Below are positions 1 through 7,553 of a stretch of DNA of 64,000 bases, piece after piece. Below the pieces are notes generated by a model that saw only the letters and a list, made by a program, of their open reading frames with translations, had not been told where the DNA came from and searched no databases. Source of the DNA: Hyphomicrobiales bacterium (lineage in GTDB: Bacteria > Pseudomonadota > Alphaproteobacteria > Rhizobiales > Rhizobiaceae); assembly GCA_017305935.1 (NCBI GenBank), contig JAFKJU010000025.1:124001-188000 (forward strand). Reading direction: 5' to 3'. A program made the translations under genes and the position numbers. Numbering within the stretch: position 1 is the first letter of the stretch; every line of letters begins with the position of its first letter.

Positions 1-150
1 GTGGTCCCGGGGGCCGGCAGCGCCATCTTTCTGCATGTCGCCAGCGAGAATTATGGTCCGACCGCCGGCTGCGCCGCGCTCACGCTCGAAGACCTGCGGG
101 AATTTCTCGCGATGGCCAGGCCCGGCACGAGACTTTGCTTCACAGGTTGA
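1..150 (+). CDS. L,D-transpeptidase (YkuD-type), C-terminal fragment
   Basis: Frame 1 is open from the window edge to a TGA at 148-150 and encodes 49 residues. The visible part carries the family's C-terminal signature: GSAIFLHVA followed by PTAGCAAL, in which the Cys is the catalytic thiol of the TAGC segment. Proteins of this family cross-link peptidoglycan stem peptides, or belong to a periplasmic YkuD-like group, and are exported. The N-terminal part, including any signal peptide, lies outside the window. Two bases separate its stop from the next gene's start. That next gene hydrolyses D-amino-acid peptides, so both neighbours touch D-amino-acid or cell-wall chemistry. Confidence 0.75.
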   Translation: MVPGAGSAIFLHVASENYGPTAGCAALTLEDLREFLAMARPGTRLCFTG

Positions 151-152
151 TC

Positions 153-1721
153 ATGACCGATATCCGTCACGCCGCTCTGGAACATGCGCTGAACCTGCTG
201 CCCGATCGTTACCGTGGTCCGGCGGGCGTTGCCGGCGTGGTCAAGGACGGCAAGGTGATCGCCCGCCGCGCCTGGGGCTTTGCCGACATGGAGGGGCGCC
301 GGCCGATGACCCCGGCGACCCGCCTGCCGATCTGCTCGATGTCCAAGCACATGACCTGCGCATTGCTGCTCGACATGTTCGGCGACCCGGAAGCGCTCGA
401 TCCACTGTTGCCGGAACTGCTGCCGGATTTTCAGGGGCCGCTGCCGAAAGTGGCCGATCTCTGCCACAATCAGTCGGGTCTGCGCGATTATTGGGCGCTG
501 ACCGTGCTGCAAGGAGCAGCCCCGGAGGGTGTCTTCACCGAGGAGGATGGCTTGCGCCTGCTGTCGCAGGCACGATCCGGGCATTTCGCTCCAGGGTCAG
601 GCTATTCCTACAGCAACGGCAATTTCCGTCTTCTGGCGGAAATGATCCGCCGGGCCAGCGGCCGGGATTTCGGCGCGTTGCTGCGGGAGCGGATTTTCGA
701 ACCGGCGGCGATGAGTGGCGCGGTCCTTGCGCCTGATACATCTCGGCCGCTCGATGGCGTCGTCGGCTACGAGGGCAATGACACAGTCGGTTTCCTGCCG
801 GCCACGAACCGCATTTTCTGGTTCGGCGATGCCGGCATTTCCGCTTCGCTCGACGATATGCTGGCATGGGAGCGCCATATCGACGCCACGCGCGGCGATC
901 CGGCAAGTCTTTACAACCGCATCAGCGTTCCGGTCTCCTTTGCAGACGGAACGCCGGCTTCATATGGTTACGGGATACGGCGCGAACGGATCGGCGGCTA
1001 TCAGGCTACGGTTCATGGCGGCGGTCTTCGCGGCTTCTGCTCCTACCGCATGCATATCGCTTCCGAGCGACTTTCGATCGTCGTTCTGTTCAACCACGAG
1101 GCGAGCGCGATGCGGGCTGCCTCGTCGCTGATGGAAGCCGCGCTCGATTGCCGTACCGAAGAGGATAAGGATGTCGTCCCGGCCGAGGGGTGGTCCGGTC
1201 TTTGGCTGGATGAGGTCCAGGGTCTTTATCTCCGTACGGAAGAACAGAAGGACGGCGTGCGGCTGCACTATGCGACGGCCGCCAGCCTGTGCAAGCCTCT
1301 GGCGGATGGATCGGCGCGCGCGCGCGATGCGGTGCTTCGCCGGGATGAGCGTGGACTGATCATGGAGCGTCCCGCAGAAAATCTGGTCGTCCTTGCGAAA
1401 CCGGTTACCCCGGTGGCATGGGCGGACGGCGGGGAGATTGCCGGTTCCTACATCTGCGACGAGAATGGGTCACGGCTGACGATAGAGTTTCGCGACGGCG
1501 CCACCTATGTCGGCTTCGCCGGCATGCTCGGCCAAGGCCCCATGGAGCGCATGTATCCCCTGGCGGAAGATCTCTGGATCGTGACCACGCGCCGCTCCAT
1601 GGATGCGGCTCCGCCGGGAGATTGGACGGTGCGGATCAGGCGCAATTCGCCCCAAGGGATTTCCGGCCTGACGCTTGGATGCTGGCTTGCCCGCAATATC
1701 GATTACCGTATCGAACACTGA
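153..1721 (+). CDS. dap: D-aminopeptidase (serine hydrolase, family S12)
   Basis: A 522-residue protein closely resembling Ochrobactrum D-aminopeptidase (520 residues), which releases N-terminal D-amino acids from peptides and amides. Catalytic residues fall at or within one position of that enzyme: SMSK at 62-65 (Ser nucleophile, Lys base), YSN at 153-155 and HGG at 288-290. The penicillin-binding-protein fold fills about residues 1-330. The rest matches the two C-terminal beta-barrel domains, ending in a conserved GCWLAR. An in-frame codon lies 18 bases upstream, but the ATG at 153 gives the family start. No signal peptide is visible, so it is probably cytoplasmic. It follows the L,D-transpeptidase fragment after 2 bases, suggesting co-transcription. 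Confidence 0.85.
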   Translation: MTDIRHAALEHALNLLPDRYRGPAGVAGVVKDGKVIARRAWGFADMEGRRPMTPATRLPICSMSKHMTCALLLDMFGDPEALDPLLPELLPDFQGPLPKVADLCHNQSGLRDYWALTVLQGAAPEGVFTEEDGLRLLSQARSGHFAPGSGYSYSNGNFRLLAEMIRRASGRDFGALLRERIFEPAAMSGAVLAPDTSRPLDGVVGYEGNDTVGFLPATNRIFWFGDAGISASLDDMLAWERHIDATRGDPASLYNRISVPVSFADGTPASYGYGIRRERIGGYQATVHGGGLRGFCSYRMHIASERLSIVVLFNHEASAMRAASSLMEAALDCRTEEDKDVVPAEGWSGLWLDEVQGLYLRTEEQKDGVRLHYATAASLCKPLADGSARARDAVLRRDERGLIMERPAENLVVLAKPVTPVAWADGGEIAGSYICDENGSRLTIEFRDGATYVGFAGMLGQGPMERMYPLAEDLWIVTTRRSMDAAPPGDWTVRIRRNSPQGISGLTLGCWLARNIDYRIEH

Positions 1722-1790
1722 TCCCGCTCCGGACTGGATGGCGCCGCCGCCCCCGGCTTCCCGGCGGCCGCTCTTTGCTCTATCTTTTTG

Positions 1791-1869
1791 GTTTTCCGCA
1801 TTGTCCGACGCCGAAGCGATCCCGCTTCGGCTGGAAATGCTTTAGGGTCAAAACCGGTACGGTTTTGAC
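1791..1869. repeat. Rhizobial-type stem-loop repeat, copy 1 (before paaX)
   Basis: Positions 1791-1846 match 5633-5689 at roughly nine bases in ten. The core is a stem-loop, CCGAAGCG / CGCTTCGG (1811-1818 and 1823-1830) with a 4-base loop. In this copy a second perfect hairpin follows, GTCAAAACCG / CGGTTTTGAC (1847-1856 and 1860-1869). The element ends just upstream of the paaX start and may supply its GGAG ribosome-binding sequence. It has the look of the short palindromic intergenic repeats common in rhizobia. Family assignment is inference. Confidence 0.7.
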
Positions 1870-1884
1870 GGGAGCGGATCGGCA

Positions 1885-2745
1885 TTGGCGGCGTGGCTGC
1901 AGGATATCCTCGAGGAGAGCCCGCTGAAGGCGGCCGGCTTCATCGTCACCATTTATGGCGACGTGGTGGAGCCGCGCGGCGGGGTCGTCTGGACCGGCAA
2001 TCTCATCGAAACCTGCGCCGAGGTCGGCATCAGCGAGACGCTGGTGCGCACCGCCGTCTCGCGCCTCGTCGCTGCCGGGCAGCTCTCCGGCGAGCGTGAG
2101 GGGCGGCGCAGTTTCTACCGTCTCGCCGCGCCGGCGCGCGCGGAATTTGCCGCCGCCGCCCGCCTGCTCTTCGGGCCGCCGGAGGAGGCGGACTGGCATT
2201 TCGTGCAACTCACCGGGCCGGCGCCCGAGGAGGCGATGCAGATGCTGGAGCGGGCGGGACACGCCCGGCTCGGGCCGCGGCTTGCTGTCGGCGCCCGCGC
2301 CCTGCCGGCGCTGAAGCAGCCGGCCGTCGTCTTCCGGGCGGAGATGGTGAGCGGTGAGCGGGATCTGGGAGCCTTCGCCGCCGATCATTGGAACCTGGCT
2401 GAACATGCCGATGCCTATCGGCGCTTTCTCGGCTGCTTCGGGCGGCTGGCCGATCTGCTTGCCGGCGGCGCGCGGCTCGGCGCAGCCGAAAGCCTCGTCG
2501 CCCGCCTGGTGCTGGTGCATCGGTTCCGTCTCGTCGTGTTGTGCGATCCGCGCCTGCCGCAGGCGGCGTTGCCGGCGGACTGGCCGGGGGAGGCGGCGCG
2601 GCGGCTGTTTTCCGCGCTTTATCTGCGCCTGTCGCCGCAGGCGGACCGGCACGTCGCCCGCCATTTCGTAACCGCGGACGGCCCCCTGCCGGAGGCGAGC
2701 GCGGCAACCCTGCGCCGTCTGGCGCTGCTCGCCGAACTCGGCTGA
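1885..2745 (+). CDS. paaX: PaaX-family transcriptional regulator of phenylacetate catabolism
   Basis: A 286-residue PaaX-type protein. The N-terminal 85 residues form the family's winged-helix region (FIVTIYGDVVEPRG, then ISETLVRTAVSRLVAAG as the recognition helix). The remainder matches the PaaX C-terminal dimerisation and effector region, with a length typical of the family (about 300). In enterics and pseudomonads PaaX represses paa genes and is released by phenylacetyl-CoA. The start is the TTG at 1885, with GGAG 10 bases upstream and no nearby ATG. It faces the same way as paaA, 183 bases before the thiolase relic. Because a TetR-type PaaR is also present, the region appears to have two regulators. 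Confidence 0.85.
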   Translation: MAAWLQDILEESPLKAAGFIVTIYGDVVEPRGGVVWTGNLIETCAEVGISETLVRTAVSRLVAAGQLSGEREGRRSFYRLAAPARAEFAAAARLLFGPPEEADWHFVQLTGPAPEEAMQMLERAGHARLGPRLAVGARALPALKQPAVVFRAEMVSGERDLGAFAADHWNLAEHADAYRRFLGCFGRLADLLAGGARLGAAESLVARLVLVHRFRLVVLCDPRLPQAALPADWPGEAARRLFSALYLRLSPQADRHVARHFVTADGPLPEASAATLRRLALLAELG

Positions 2746-2774
2746 GGACGATTTTTCCCGGGAAAGTGGGCCTC

Positions 2775-2800
2775 TTGTGCTATGCTGTGAGCTGGCACAA
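2775..2800. promoter_or_regulatory. Spaced inverted repeat upstream of the paaA promoter
   Basis: TTGTGC (2775-2780) and GCACAA (2795-2800) form a perfect spaced dyad about 30 bases upstream of the predicted paaA -35 box. Its position would suit an activator or a PaaX-type site, but I know no matching consensus and the arms are short. Confidence 0.3.
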
Positions 2801-2831
2801 CGACACATCACAAAATACGAATAAGTTGCCG

Positions 2832-2860
2832 TTGATTTGTGACATGTCGAATGCTAAATA
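2832..2860 (+). promoter_or_regulatory. Predicted sigma-70 promoter of the paaABCDE arm
   Basis: TTGATT (2832-2837) and TAAATA (2855-2860) are separated by exactly 17 bases, a good vegetative promoter match. The inverted repeat at 2865-2878 begins 4 bases after the -10 box, so a bound repressor would cover the transcription start. Confidence 0.6.
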
Positions 2861-2864
2861 GATA

Positions 2865-2878
2865 ACCGATCGGTCGGT
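2865..2878. promoter_or_regulatory. Predicted PaaR (TetR) operator, paaA side
   Basis: ACCGATCGGTCGGT is a 14-bp inverted repeat with 6 of 7 symmetric pairs matching. An almost identical 14-mer occurs at 13455-13468 before paaG. The shared stretch extends to AACCGA-CGGTC-GTCAAT in both. The symmetry and size fit a TetR-family operator, and the only TetR gene in the window (10142-10738) lies in this regulon. Confidence 0.7.
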
Positions 2879-2928
2879 CAATCATTCGAGGAAATGATGG
2901 CCAGCCTTGGATACAGGGAGGAAGCCGC

Positions 2929-3060
2929 GTGTCCGAAGCCTTTATCCGCGATGCCGTTCGCATATCCGTTGATCGTCATGACCGACGGCTGTCGGCAATG
3001 CGCGCCGATGATCCGGCACGCGCCATCGAGGAGGAAAGTCCATGTATGCCCAGATGGTAA
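2929..3060 (+). pseudogene. Decayed N-terminus of a PaaJ/PcaF-type thiolase ahead of paaA
   Basis: A 43-codon frame starts at a GTG that follows a strong GGGAGG ribosome-binding site. It reads VSEAFIRDAVRISVDRHDRR, then [13 protein letters not shown]. This tracks the conserved thiolase start (M-EAFICDAIRTPIGRYGGAL followed by S-VRADDLAAI), with several Gly-to-Asp or Gly-to-Arg type changes. Homology stops after about 33 codons, where the paaA ribosome-binding site (GAGGAGG) begins. The frame ends at 3058-3060, inside paaA. The simplest reading is a deletion that removed the thiolase body and left its first codons. It is the first translatable frame after the promoter, so it could now act as a leader coupled to paaA. 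The thiolase parentage is inferred from recalled sequences. Confidence 0.7.
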
Positions 3061-4031
3061 AGACCGATGCCGCCCGCGTCCGGCCCCTCGACGAAATGGA
3101 GCCGCAGGAGCGCGCCTTCCAGGAACGCATCGATGCCGGCCAGAAGATCGAGCCGAAGGAATGGATGCCCGAGGGCTATCGCAAGACGCTGGTGCGCCAG
3201 ATCAGCCAGCACGCGCATTCGGAAATCGTCGGCCAGCTTCCCGAAGGAAACTGGATCACCCGCGCGCCGACCCTGGAGCGCAAGGCGATTCTGCTCGCCA
3301 AGGTGCAGGACGAGGCCGGCCACGGCCTCTACCTCTATTGCGCCGCCGAAACGCTCGGCATCAGCCGTGACGAGATGTATGAGCAGCTCCATGCCGGAAA
3401 GGCGAAATATTCCTCGATCTTCAACTATCCGACGCTGACCTGGGCCGATATCGGCGCGATCGGCTGGCTGGTCGATGGCGCGGCGATCATGAACCAGGTG
3501 CCGCTGCAGCGCTGTTCCTACGGCCCCTATGCGCGGGCCATGGTGCGCATCTGCAAGGAAGAGAGTTTTCACCAGCGCCAGGGCTTCGATATCCTGATGA
3601 AGATGGTGAAGGGCACGCCGGCGCAAAAAGCCATGGTGCAGGATGCGCTGAACCGCTGGTGGTGGCCGTCGCTGATGATGTTCGGCCCCTCGGACGATGC
3701 TTCCGTGCATTCGGCGCAATCCATGGCCTGGAAGATCAAGCAGAATTCCAACGACGAGCTGCGCCAGAAATTCGTCGACCAGACGGTGCCGCAGGCGAAA
3801 TATCTCGGCCTCACCATTCCCGACCCGGATCTCAAGTGGAACAAGGAAAAGGGCGGCCACGATTTCGGCGAGCCGGACTGGGCGGAATTTTTCAACGTCA
3901 TCGCCGGCAACGGCCCCTGCAATGCGGAACGCCTCGACGCGCGCAAGCAGGCCTGGAACGACGGCGCCTGGTTCCGCGATGGGCTATCCGCTCATGCCGA
4001 AAAGGCCGCCGGTCGCCGCGCCGCCGAATAG
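3042..4031 (+). CDS. paaA: 1,2-phenylacetyl-CoA epoxidase, catalytic subunit PaaA
   Basis: A 329-residue ferritin-like diiron oxygenase subunit (E. coli PaaA about 309). With PaaB, PaaC and the reductase PaaE it epoxidises the ring of phenylacetyl-CoA. Iron-ligand motifs are visible: Glu61 in the first helix, EAGH at 91-94, Asp145 in the third helix, and ESFH at 174-177. The PaaA landmark [16 protein letters not shown] lies at 151-166. The ATG at 3042 has a GAGGAGG ribosome-binding site and overlaps the end of the thiolase-relic frame. It is the first intact gene of a tight operon, paaABCDE then the diiron paralogue, paaZ and a thioesterase, under the promoter and operator at 2832-2878. Confidence 0.95.
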   Translation: MYAQMVKTDAARVRPLDEMEPQERAFQERIDAGQKIEPKEWMPEGYRKTLVRQISQHAHSEIVGQLPEGNWITRAPTLERKAILLAKVQDEAGHGLYLYCAAETLGISRDEMYEQLHAGKAKYSSIFNYPTLTWADIGAIGWLVDGAAIMNQVPLQRCSYGPYARAMVRICKEESFHQRQGFDILMKMVKGTPAQKAMVQDALNRWWWPSLMMFGPSDDASVHSAQSMAWKIKQNSNDELRQKFVDQTVPQAKYLGLTIPDPDLKWNKEKGGHDFGEPDWAEFFNVIAGNGPCNAERLDARKQAWNDGAWFRDGLSAHAEKAAGRRAAE

Positions 4032-4047
4032 TGTGGGAGAGACAAGA

Positions 4048-4332
4048 ATGTCCAGCGAATGGCCGCTTTGGGAAGTCTTCATCCGGGGCCAACATGGTCT
4101 CAACCATCGCCATGTCGGCAGCCTGCACGCGCCCGACGCCGAGATGGCGATCAACAATGCCCGCGACGTCTATACGCGCCGCAACGAGGGCGTCAGCATC
4201 TGGGTGGTGCAATCCTCCGAGATCACCGCCAGCGCGCCCTCGGAAAAAGGCCCGCTGTTCGATCCTTCGAATTCGAAGGTCTACCGCCACCCGACTTTCT
4301 TCGACATTCCGGATGAAGTGGGGCATATGTGA
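4048..4332 (+). CDS. paaB: 1,2-phenylacetyl-CoA epoxidase, subunit PaaB
   Basis: A small 94-residue soluble protein with the PaaB start SEWPLWEVFIRGQHGLNHRH and the downstream motif VGSLHAPDAEMAINNARDVYTRR. PaaB has no cofactor. It bridges PaaAC heterodimers in the epoxidase complex and is needed for activity. The length equals the family norm (about 95). It starts 16 bases after paaA, behind a GGGAGAGA ribosome-binding site, and its TGA overlaps the ATG of paaC (TGATG), so the two are translationally coupled. Confidence 0.93.
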   Translation: MSSEWPLWEVFIRGQHGLNHRHVGSLHAPDAEMAINNARDVYTRRNEGVSIWVVQSSEITASAPSEKGPLFDPSNSKVYRHPTFFDIPDEVGHM

Positions 4333-5087
4333 TGGCAAGCGGCGCCCTCCTCGAATTCCTGCTGCGCATCGGCGATAATACGCTGATCCTCGGTCATCGC
4401 GTTTCCGAATGGTGCGGACACGCGCCGGCGCTGGAGGAGGATATCGCACTCGCCAACACCGCGCTCGACCTGATCGGCCAGACGCGGCTCTGGCTCGGCC
4501 TGGCCGGCGAGGTAGAGGGCAAGGGTCGTTCCGCCGACGATCTCGCCTATCTGCGCGACGGCTACGACTTCCGCAATATCCTGCTGGTCGAGCGTCCGAA
4601 CGGCGATTTCGGCAAGACCCTGATGCGGCAGTTCCTGTTCGACGCCTGGCACTCTCTGCTCCTGAAAGCGCTGAAGGGCTCTTCGGATACGCGCATCGCC
4701 GAGATCGCGGAAAAGGCGTTCAAGGAAGTCTGCTATCACCTTGATCGCAGTCGCGATCTCGTCATTCGGCTCGGCGACGGCACAGCGGAAAGCCATCGCC
4801 GCATGCAGGCGGCGCTGGCCGATCTCTGGCCCTTCACCGGCGAGATGTTCATGAGCGATGCCCTTGACGCCGAACTGGTCGAGGCCGGCGTCATCCCGGC
4901 GCCTGAAAGCCTCAAGGTCGGCTGGAACGAGATCGTCGCGGAGGCGCTCGCCGAGGCCACGCTGAAGACGCCGGCCGACGGCTACATGCACAAGGGCGGA
5001 CGACGCGGCGTGCATACCGAGCATCTCGGGTTCATTTTGACTGAAATGCAGTTCCTGCAGCGCGCCTATCCGGACGCGACCTGGTAG
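4332..5087 (+). CDS. paaC: 1,2-phenylacetyl-CoA epoxidase, structural subunit PaaC
   Basis: A 251-residue ferritin-like protein of the PaaA/PaaC family that pairs with PaaA and helps bind substrate but does not hold the active diiron site. Recognisable segments are LLRIGDNTLILGHRVSEWCG near the N-terminus, LMRQFLFDAWHSLLLKAL in the middle and GRRGVHTEHLGFILTEMQ near the C-terminus. The length agrees with E. coli PaaC (about 248). The ATG at 4332 overlaps the paaB stop; a GTG one codon upstream is a less likely start. The gene lies 9 bases before paaD. Confidence 0.92.
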   Translation: MASGALLEFLLRIGDNTLILGHRVSEWCGHAPALEEDIALANTALDLIGQTRLWLGLAGEVEGKGRSADDLAYLRDGYDFRNILLVERPNGDFGKTLMRQFLFDAWHSLLLKALKGSSDTRIAEIAEKAFKEVCYHLDRSRDLVIRLGDGTAESHRRMQAALADLWPFTGEMFMSDALDAELVEAGVIPAPESLKVGWNEIVAEALAEATLKTPADGYMHKGGRRGVHTEHLGFILTEMQFLQRAYPDATW

Positions 5088-5096
5088 GAGGCAGCG

Positions 5097-5621
5097 ATGG
5101 ATCCGGCGCTTCGTCCCTCGGTCGATCAGGTCTGGAACTGGTTACGCCAGGTGCCGGACCCGGAAATTCCGGTCATTTCGTTGACGGACCTCGGCATTAT
5201 CCGCGATGTCGAATGGCGGGACGATACGCTGGTGGTGACGGTGACGCCGACTTATTCGGGTTGTCCCGCCACCACGATCATCAATCTCGATATCGAGACG
5301 GCGCTCACCGAAAAGGGCCTCGACAAGGTGAAGCTGGAGCGCCGGCTTTCGCCCGCCTGGACGACGGACTGGATCAGCGCCGAGGGCCGGGAAAAGCTGC
5401 GCGACTACGGCATCGCCCCACCCATCGACGGCACGGCTGCCGACGGCGTGCTGATGAAGCGCATCGACAGGCTTTCCGGCCGCTCGAACCTGACCATCGC
5501 CTGTCCGCGCTGCGGCTCGACGCACACACACAAGATCAGCCAGTTTGGCTCGACGCCCTGCAAGGCGAGCTATCGCTGCTCCGACTGCCTGGAACCATTC
5601 GACTATTTCAAGTGCATCTGA
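5097..5621 (+). CDS. paaD: PaaD, Fe-S/diiron maturation factor of the epoxidase
   Basis: A 174-residue protein in two parts. Residues 1-100 form a MIP18/DUF59 domain with the family hallmark DPEIPVISLTDLGI and the Cys of YSGCPAT. The C-terminus carries a zinc-type pair, CPRCGS and CSDCLEPF, the feature separating PaaD from other MIP18 proteins. PaaD is needed for an active PaaABCE complex, probably by helping Fe-S cluster delivery to PaaE. The ATG at 5097 has GGAGGCAGC just before it. A copy of the stem-loop repeat sits between this gene and paaE. Confidence 0.92.
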   Translation: MDPALRPSVDQVWNWLRQVPDPEIPVISLTDLGIIRDVEWRDDTLVVTVTPTYSGCPATTIINLDIETALTEKGLDKVKLERRLSPAWTTDWISAEGREKLRDYGIAPPIDGTAADGVLMKRIDRLSGRSNLTIACPRCGSTHTHKISQFGSTPCKASYRCSDCLEPFDYFKCI

Positions 5622-5632
5622 TCCAGTTTGTT

Positions 5633-5689
5633 GTTTTACCGCATTATCCGACGCCGAAGCGATGCCGCTCCGGCTGGAAATGCTCCAGG
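5633..5689. repeat. Rhizobial-type stem-loop repeat, copy 2 (inside the paa operon)
   Basis: This stretch matches 1791-1846 with only a few changes; the stem is CCGAAGCG / CGCTCCGG with one mismatch. It lies between paaD and paaE, within an otherwise tightly spaced operon, and ends next to the AGGAAGAAGG ribosome-binding site of paaE. An element inserted here must be transcribed with the operon and could act as an mRNA hairpin that lowers or protects downstream expression. Confidence 0.7.
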
Positions 5690-5703
5690 AAGAAGGCCTG
5701 CGC

Positions 5704-6780
5704 ATGGCACGTTTTCACCCCCTGACCGTCACCGACATTCGCCGCGAGACCCGCGACGCGGTGGTGGTGACGCTCGCGCCCTCCGAAGAGGACCGCGCCG
5801 TCTTCGACTTCACCCAAGGCCAGTATCTGACCTTCCGCCGCAAATTCGAGGACGAGGAGCTGCGCCGTTCCTATTCGATCTGCGCCGGCAAGGACGAGGG
5901 CGTGCTGACGGTCGCCATCAAGCGTGTCGATGGCGGCTGCTTCTCCACTTGGGTCAATGAAAGCCTGAAACCCGGCGATACGCTGGAGGCGATGCCGCCG
6001 ATGGGCGCCTTCTTCGCCGCGCTGGAGCCTGACGTTGCCAAGCATTATCTCGGTTTCGCCGGCGGCAGCGGCATCACGCCGGTGCTCTCGATCATCAAGA
6101 CGGTGCTGGCGCGCGAGCCGCGGTCTCGCTTCACGCTGGTCTACGCCAACCGCCAGATCAGCTCGATCATGTTTCGCGAGGAGCTGGAGGATCTGAAGAA
6201 CCTCTATCTCGGCCGTTTCTCGGTGCTGCACATCCTCGAAAGCGAGGCACAGGATATCGATCTGTTCACCGGCCGTATCGACGGCGAGAAATGTGCGGCG
6301 CTGTTCAGGAGCTGGATCGACATCAGGTCCATCGCCACCGCCTTCGTCTGCGGCCCGGAGCCGATGATGCTGGCGATTGCCGCAGCCCTGCGCGAACACG
6401 GCCTGCGCGACGACCAGATCAAGTTCGAACTGTTCGCCTCCTCGCAGCCCGGCCGCCTCAGGCGCAAGGCGGAGGCCGCCGCCGGGGCCGACCAGGGCGC
6501 GATGTGCGAGGCGACCGTCACGCTCGACGGCGCGACGCGCAGCTTCAGGTTCCCGAAGCAGGGCCAGAGTCTGCTCGACGCCGCGCTCCAAAACGCCATG
6601 GATGCGCCTTATGCCTGCAAGGCGGGCGTCTGTTCCACCTGCCGCGCCAGGATTATCGAGGGCGAGGCCGAGATGGAGGTCAACCACGCGCTGGAAGATT
6701 ACGAGGTGCGCCAGGGCTATGTGTTGACCTGCCAGTGCTATCCGCTCACCGACCGCATCGTCCTCAGCTACGATCAGTAG
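5704..6780 (+). CDS. paaE: 1,2-phenylacetyl-CoA epoxidase, reductase subunit PaaE
   Basis: A 358-residue NAD(P)H reductase that feeds electrons to PaaA. The order is a ferredoxin-reductase-type flavin domain (RRSYSICA for FAD), a nucleotide domain (GGSGITPVLS, then CGPEPMM) and a C-terminal plant-type [2Fe-2S] ferredoxin domain (CKAGVCSTC, then a distal Cys in LTCQC). The length matches E. coli PaaE (356). The ATG at 5704 is chosen for the family N-terminus and the AGGAAGAAGG upstream. The frame is open further upstream, but that part is the repeat element. Confidence 0.94.
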   Translation: MARFHPLTVTDIRRETRDAVVVTLAPSEEDRAVFDFTQGQYLTFRRKFEDEELRRSYSICAGKDEGVLTVAIKRVDGGCFSTWVNESLKPGDTLEAMPPMGAFFAALEPDVAKHYLGFAGGSGITPVLSIIKTVLAREPRSRFTLVYANRQISSIMFREELEDLKNLYLGRFSVLHILESEAQDIDLFTGRIDGEKCAALFRSWIDIRSIATAFVCGPEPMMLAIAAALREHGLRDDQIKFELFASSQPGRLRRKAEAAAGADQGAMCEATVTLDGATRSFRFPKQGQSLLDAALQNAMDAPYACKAGVCSTCRARIIEGEAEMEVNHALEDYEVRQGYVLTCQCYPLTDRIVLSYDQ

Positions 6781-6790
6781 GAGAACAATC

Positions 6791-7552
6791 ATGTCCGACA
6801 CGATGCCGATCGAGGACTATCTGGCAAAGGGAGGCGTTCTTTCGTCGCCGGCCAATGTGCCGCCGCGCTATCGCGGCGAGCTTTTGCGCCTGATGGCGAG
6901 TTTCGTCGATAGCGAGTTGGCCGGTTCCGCCGGTTTTGCCGATACGATCAACGATGCGCCCGGTATCCAGGAGCGCATCTCCGCCGCCCGCATCGTGCTG
7001 GAAAAGACCGACCATGCCGGCAAGGTTCTGAAAATCATGGAAACCTTCGGTGCGGATGGCGGGCGTTACGCCTTGCATTATCCCTGGGCCGAGAGGCTTT
7101 CCCGCGCGGCCGATATCGGCGCCGCCAGGCGGGAGGGCGACATGCGCCTTTCCGTCTTTCACTATCCGCTGCAAGGCTGGGTGGATGCGGTCGTGATGAA
7201 CGTGCTGATGGGCCGGGCGAGCGTCGTGCAGCTCACGGAATTGTCGCGCGTCTCCTACCAGCCGCTCGCCGAGGTTTTCCGAGTGATCCTGCCGCGGGAG
7301 ACGCGCCATGCCGAACTGGGCCTTGCCGGTCTGGTTCGCATCGTCGATGACGACCAGGGCCGTGCGAAGGCGAAGGCTTCGGTCGCCTACTGGTATCCGC
7401 GCGTCGCCATGAGCTTCGGCCACTCCGGCTCGGCCCGCTTCGAGACATTGTCACGTTTCGGCCTCAGGCATACGCCCAACGAGACCCTGCTGGCCGATTG
7501 GCGCGCAGGCGTCGACGCGCAGCTTTCTGCGCTCGGTTTGAAAGGGCAGTGA
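6791..7552 (+). CDS. Extra PaaA/PaaC-type diiron-fold protein
   Basis: A 253-residue protein of the phenylacetate-catabolism ferritin-like family. It aligns with PaaA without gaps through the central helices: SYQPLAEVF (155-163) matches Paa[10 protein letters not shown], and ETRH (170-173) matches the second PaaA EXXH. The first EXXH (EAGH in PaaA) is HAGK here (75-78), and PaaA Asp145 aligns with a Gly, so a normal diiron site is unlikely. It is neither PaaA nor PaaC, both of which are present. It sits between paaE and paaZ with a 10-base gap before it and a 1-base gap after, so it is surely co-expressed. A structural or accessory role in the epoxidase is plausible but not shown. Confidence 0.75.
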   Translation: MSDTMPIEDYLAKGGVLSSPANVPPRYRGELLRLMASFVDSELAGSAGFADTINDAPGIQERISAARIVLEKTDHAGKVLKIMETFGADGGRYALHYPWAERLSRAADIGAARREGDMRLSVFHYPLQGWVDAVVMNVLMGRASVVQLTELSRVSYQPLAEVFRVILPRETRHAELGLAGLVRIVDDDQGRAKAKASVAYWYPRVAMSFGHSGSARFETLSRFGLRHTPNETLLADWRAGVDAQLSALGLKGQ

Positions 7553-7553
7553 G

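Noticed and set aside
2894-3370. A 158-codon frame beginning before paaA
   Set aside because: It runs out of frame through paaA and shows no family resemblance; only the 2929-3060 frame in that gap resembles a known protein.
5545-5703. Longer paaE start in the same frame
   Set aside because: That segment is the paaD end and the repeat element; the ATG at 5704 gives the PaaE family N-terminus and has a good ribosome site.
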